The notes under the pieces were generated by a model. The model was not told the origin of the DNA. It saw only the letters and a program-made list of their open reading frames with translations, and ran no database searches. A program made the position numbers and the translations under genes. Shown here piece after piece: positions 62,510-64,000 of a DNA stretch of 64,000 nucleotides. Position 1 is the first letter of the stretch, and every line of letters starts with the position of its first letter. The stretch is from assembly GCF_000960475.2 (NCBI RefSeq), contig NZ_JZDQ02000011.1, positions 1 through 64,000 of the forward strand, written 5' to 3'. This stretch comes from Nocardioides luteus (lineage in GTDB: Bacteria; Actinomycetota; Actinomycetes; Propionibacteriales; Nocardioidaceae).

Positions 62510-62569
62510 GTGAACCCCGACGCCCCGCCACTCGACCCGCGCCCCCGCTTCGCCGGCGACATCGCCTGA
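62510..62569 (+). CDS. 19-residue small ORF coupled to the next gene
   Basis: GTG 62510 follows GGAGGA (62501-62506) at close spacing, the best ribosome site in the neighbourhood. It encodes NPDAPPLDPRPRFAGDIA and stops as TGATG, where the next ORF starts. Its role is either a small protein or a leader that delivers ribosomes to the 79-residue gene, which has no ribosome site of its own. Confidence 0.5.
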   Translation: MNPDAPPLDPRPRFAGDIA

Positions 62570-62808
62570 TGGGCATCCTGATCGAGGGCACCAAGGTCTA
62601 CGAGGACGACCAGACGGTCACGTATTCGTTCCTCAGCCCCGGCACCGACCGATCCGGCGAGGTGTCGATCACCAAGTCGGACATCCGTTCACGGCTCTCG
62701 ACGCTTCATGCTGATATCGACCCTGCGGCCGCGAAGATCCTCATGAAGGCCTACAGAGTCGCATCGGCCACGGGGGCTTGGCCGGACACCGTGACCTACG
62801 CCGCTTAG
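62569..62808 (+). CDS. 79-residue hypothetical protein
   Basis: Begins at the TGATG overlap with the 19-residue ORF. The sequence is beta-rich at first (ILIEGTKVYEDDQTVTYSFL) and helical at the end (AAAKILMKAYRVASATGAW). No family recognised. It is followed 8 bp later by a 64-nt hairpin. Confidence 0.5.
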   Translation: MGILIEGTKVYEDDQTVTYSFLSPGTDRSGEVSITKSDIRSRLSTLHADIDPAAAKILMKAYRVASATGAWPDTVTYAA

Positions 62809-62816
62809 CCCGTGAG

Positions 62817-62880
62817 CGGCTGCACTAGACGATGACACCTCGTGAATCCGTTCACTAGGTGTCATCGTCTAGTGCAGCCG
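62817..62880. repeat. 64-nt near-perfect hairpin between the small ORF and the deaminase gene
   Basis: Perfect 24-nt arms at 62817-62840 and 62857-62880, then one C-T mismatch and five more pairs (GTGAA/TTCAC), closing a TCCG tetraloop. Much longer than the other terminators here and less GC-rich. It could terminate the small-ORF transcript or be a mobile palindrome; the deaminase start lies 49 bp downstream. Confidence 0.85.
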
Positions 62881-62928
62881 CGACAAAGAGAGTCGCGGGC
62901 AGGGGAAGCTGCATGTGAGGATCGGGGC

Positions 62929-63987
62929 GTGAGTGACCTGAAGACCTTCATCGCCGGGCTGCCGAAGGCAGAGCTGCACGTCCACCACGTCGGGTCGGCT
63001 TCGCCGCGGATCGTCGCGGAGCTGGCCGCGCGACACCCCGGCGCGGTGCCGGCGGATGTGGAGCTCCTCAAGGACTACTTCACGTTCAGCGATTTCGCGC
63101 ACTTCATCGAGGTCTACCTCTCGGTCGTCGACCTGGTGCGTACGCCGGAGGACATCCGCTACCTGACCTACGAGATCGCGCGGGACCTGGCGCAGACCCA
63201 GCAGGTCAGGTACGCCGAGCTGACCTGCACCCCCTACACCTCCGTACGCCCGGATCTGGCCGTGCGTGAGCCGAGAACAGGGCACAGCGGCATGCCGATC
63301 GAGGCCTACACCGAGGCGCTGGAGGACGCGCGGGTGTCGGCCGAGCGCGACTTCGGGATCACGCTGCGCTGGATCTACGACATCCCGGGTGAGGCGGGGA
63401 TCCCGGCGGCCGACGCGACCCTGGCGTACGCCGTCGACCACGGCCCCGAGGCGCTCATCGGGTTCGGGCTCGGTGGGCCCGAGGTCGGGGTTCCGCGGCC
63501 GCAGTTCCAGAGGCACTTCGACGCCGCCCGCGCCGCGGGGCTCCGCTCGCTGCCGCACGCCGGCGAGACCACCGGACCGCAGACGATCTGGGACGCGCTG
63601 AACGTGCTGAAAGCCGAGCGGATCGGCCACGGCACCTCGGCGGCCCAGGATCCGGCCCTCCTCGCCCATCTCGCCGAGCACCGGATCCCGCTCGAGGTCT
63701 GCCCCTCCTCCAACGTCGCCACCGGCGCGGTCGCCTCGCTCGAGGAGCACCCGCTGAAGACGTTCGTCGACGCCGGCGTGCCGGTCACGATCAACTCCGA
63801 CGACCCGCCGATGTTCGCGACCACGCTCAACCAGGAGTACGAGATCGCGACCGACCTCCTCGGCCTCGACACCGCGGGCATCGCCGACCTCGCCCGGGCC
63901 GCGGTCGACGTCTCCTACGCACCCGAGGACGTCAAGGCACGGCTGCGCGGCGAGATCGACGCCTACACCGGACACGGCGCCGAATAA
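62929..63987 (+). CDS. adenosine deaminase family enzyme
   Basis: A 352-residue amidohydrolase. Zinc ligands are in ELHVHHVGSA (His-x-His), His near 200 (PHAGET), and Asp in TINSDDPPMF; the catalytic Glu is in HAGE. In Streptomyces a close relative type deaminates adenosine or 6-aminodeoxyfutalosine (menaquinone path, from memory), so the exact substrate is open. The start is GTG 62929 because the family begins KTFIAGLPKAELH; the upstream extension of the frame reads through the hairpin and is not coding. Confidence 0.9.
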   Translation: MSDLKTFIAGLPKAELHVHHVGSASPRIVAELAARHPGAVPADVELLKDYFTFSDFAHFIEVYLSVVDLVRTPEDIRYLTYEIARDLAQTQQVRYAELTCTPYTSVRPDLAVREPRTGHSGMPIEAYTEALEDARVSAERDFGITLRWIYDIPGEAGIPAADATLAYAVDHGPEALIGFGLGGPEVGVPRPQFQRHFDAARAAGLRSLPHAGETTGPQTIWDALNVLKAERIGHGTSAAQDPALLAHLAEHRIPLEVCPSSNVATGAVASLEEHPLKTFVDAGVPVTINSDDPPMFATTLNQEYEIATDLLGLDTAGIADLARAAVDVSYAPEDVKARLRGEIDAYTGHGAE

Positions 63988-64000
63988 CGCTTGACGCCGT

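Noticed and set aside
62817..62880. tRNA gene
   Set aside because: One continuous stem; no cloverleaf, anticodon loop or CCA-type end.

Overview
The window is high-GC DNA that reads like an actinobacterium, most likely a Nocardioides-type member of the Propionibacteriales (inference from gene content, not from a search). The grounds are coenzyme F420 genes (fbiC, an Fgd1-like dehydrogenase, a second luciferase-like oxidoreductase), SigE-family ECF sigma factors, PspC-domain kinases, a PknB-like Ser/Thr kinase, a DUF5709 protein, frequent GTG starts, and many genes that look leaderless, with a TAnnnT -10 box 6-7 nt before the start codon. No tRNA, rRNA, CRISPR array, insertion sequence or replication origin was seen.

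Layout. 1-10.2 kb: a secreted RHS/SpvB giant (cut by the left edge) behind a secreted LamG/DNRLRE-like protein whose frame is broken near 9.1 kb, with a divergent stand-alone winged-helix regulator. 10.2-29 kb: a conserved housekeeping neighbourhood (perM/DUF6350, sucD, sucC, M23 peptidase, pcrA) interrupted between perM and sucD by about 10 kb of accessory genes. These are a single-chain sigma-like/membrane/sensor fusion, two tandem copies of an ECF sigma plus membrane-sensor pair, a dicarboxylate symporter, an FMN reductase with a divergent XRE regulator, and a four-LysM protein. 29-39.8 kb: a SulP-carbonic anhydrase fusion, a PspC-linked two-component system, a FAD monooxygenase with a TetR regulator and two visible operators, another TetR, a glycerophosphodiesterase and a hexapeptide acyltransferase. 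39.8-49.7 kb: a heterodimeric ABC exporter with one intact and one dead ATP site, an atypical SDR downstream of a SigX5-type sigma, Fgd1, a divergent F420 oxidoreductase and an MMPL transporter. 49.8-58.8 kb: three membrane proteins sharing the same two-lobed Cys-rich ectodomain, one of which carries a cytoplasmic Ser/Thr kinase, interleaved with fbiC and an MNT/HEPN pair. 58.8-64 kb: a formylglycine-generating enzyme facing a Cys-type sulfatase, DUF5709, a VOC protein, a small coupled ORF pair, a long hairpin and an adenosine-deaminase-family enzyme.

How they work together. The strongest theme is envelope sensing. Two unrelated sets of single-pass membrane proteins have duplicated: the sigma-linked sensors at 11.6-17.7 kb and the kinase-linked Cys-rich proteins at 49.8-58.8 kb. 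Both look under-described and are the best candidates for a new signalling system. F420 is made (FbiC), reduced (Fgd) and used (the second LLM enzyme) within the same window, and sulfatase maturation and its substrate enzyme are adjacent. Functions are inferred by reading translations; no database search was run.
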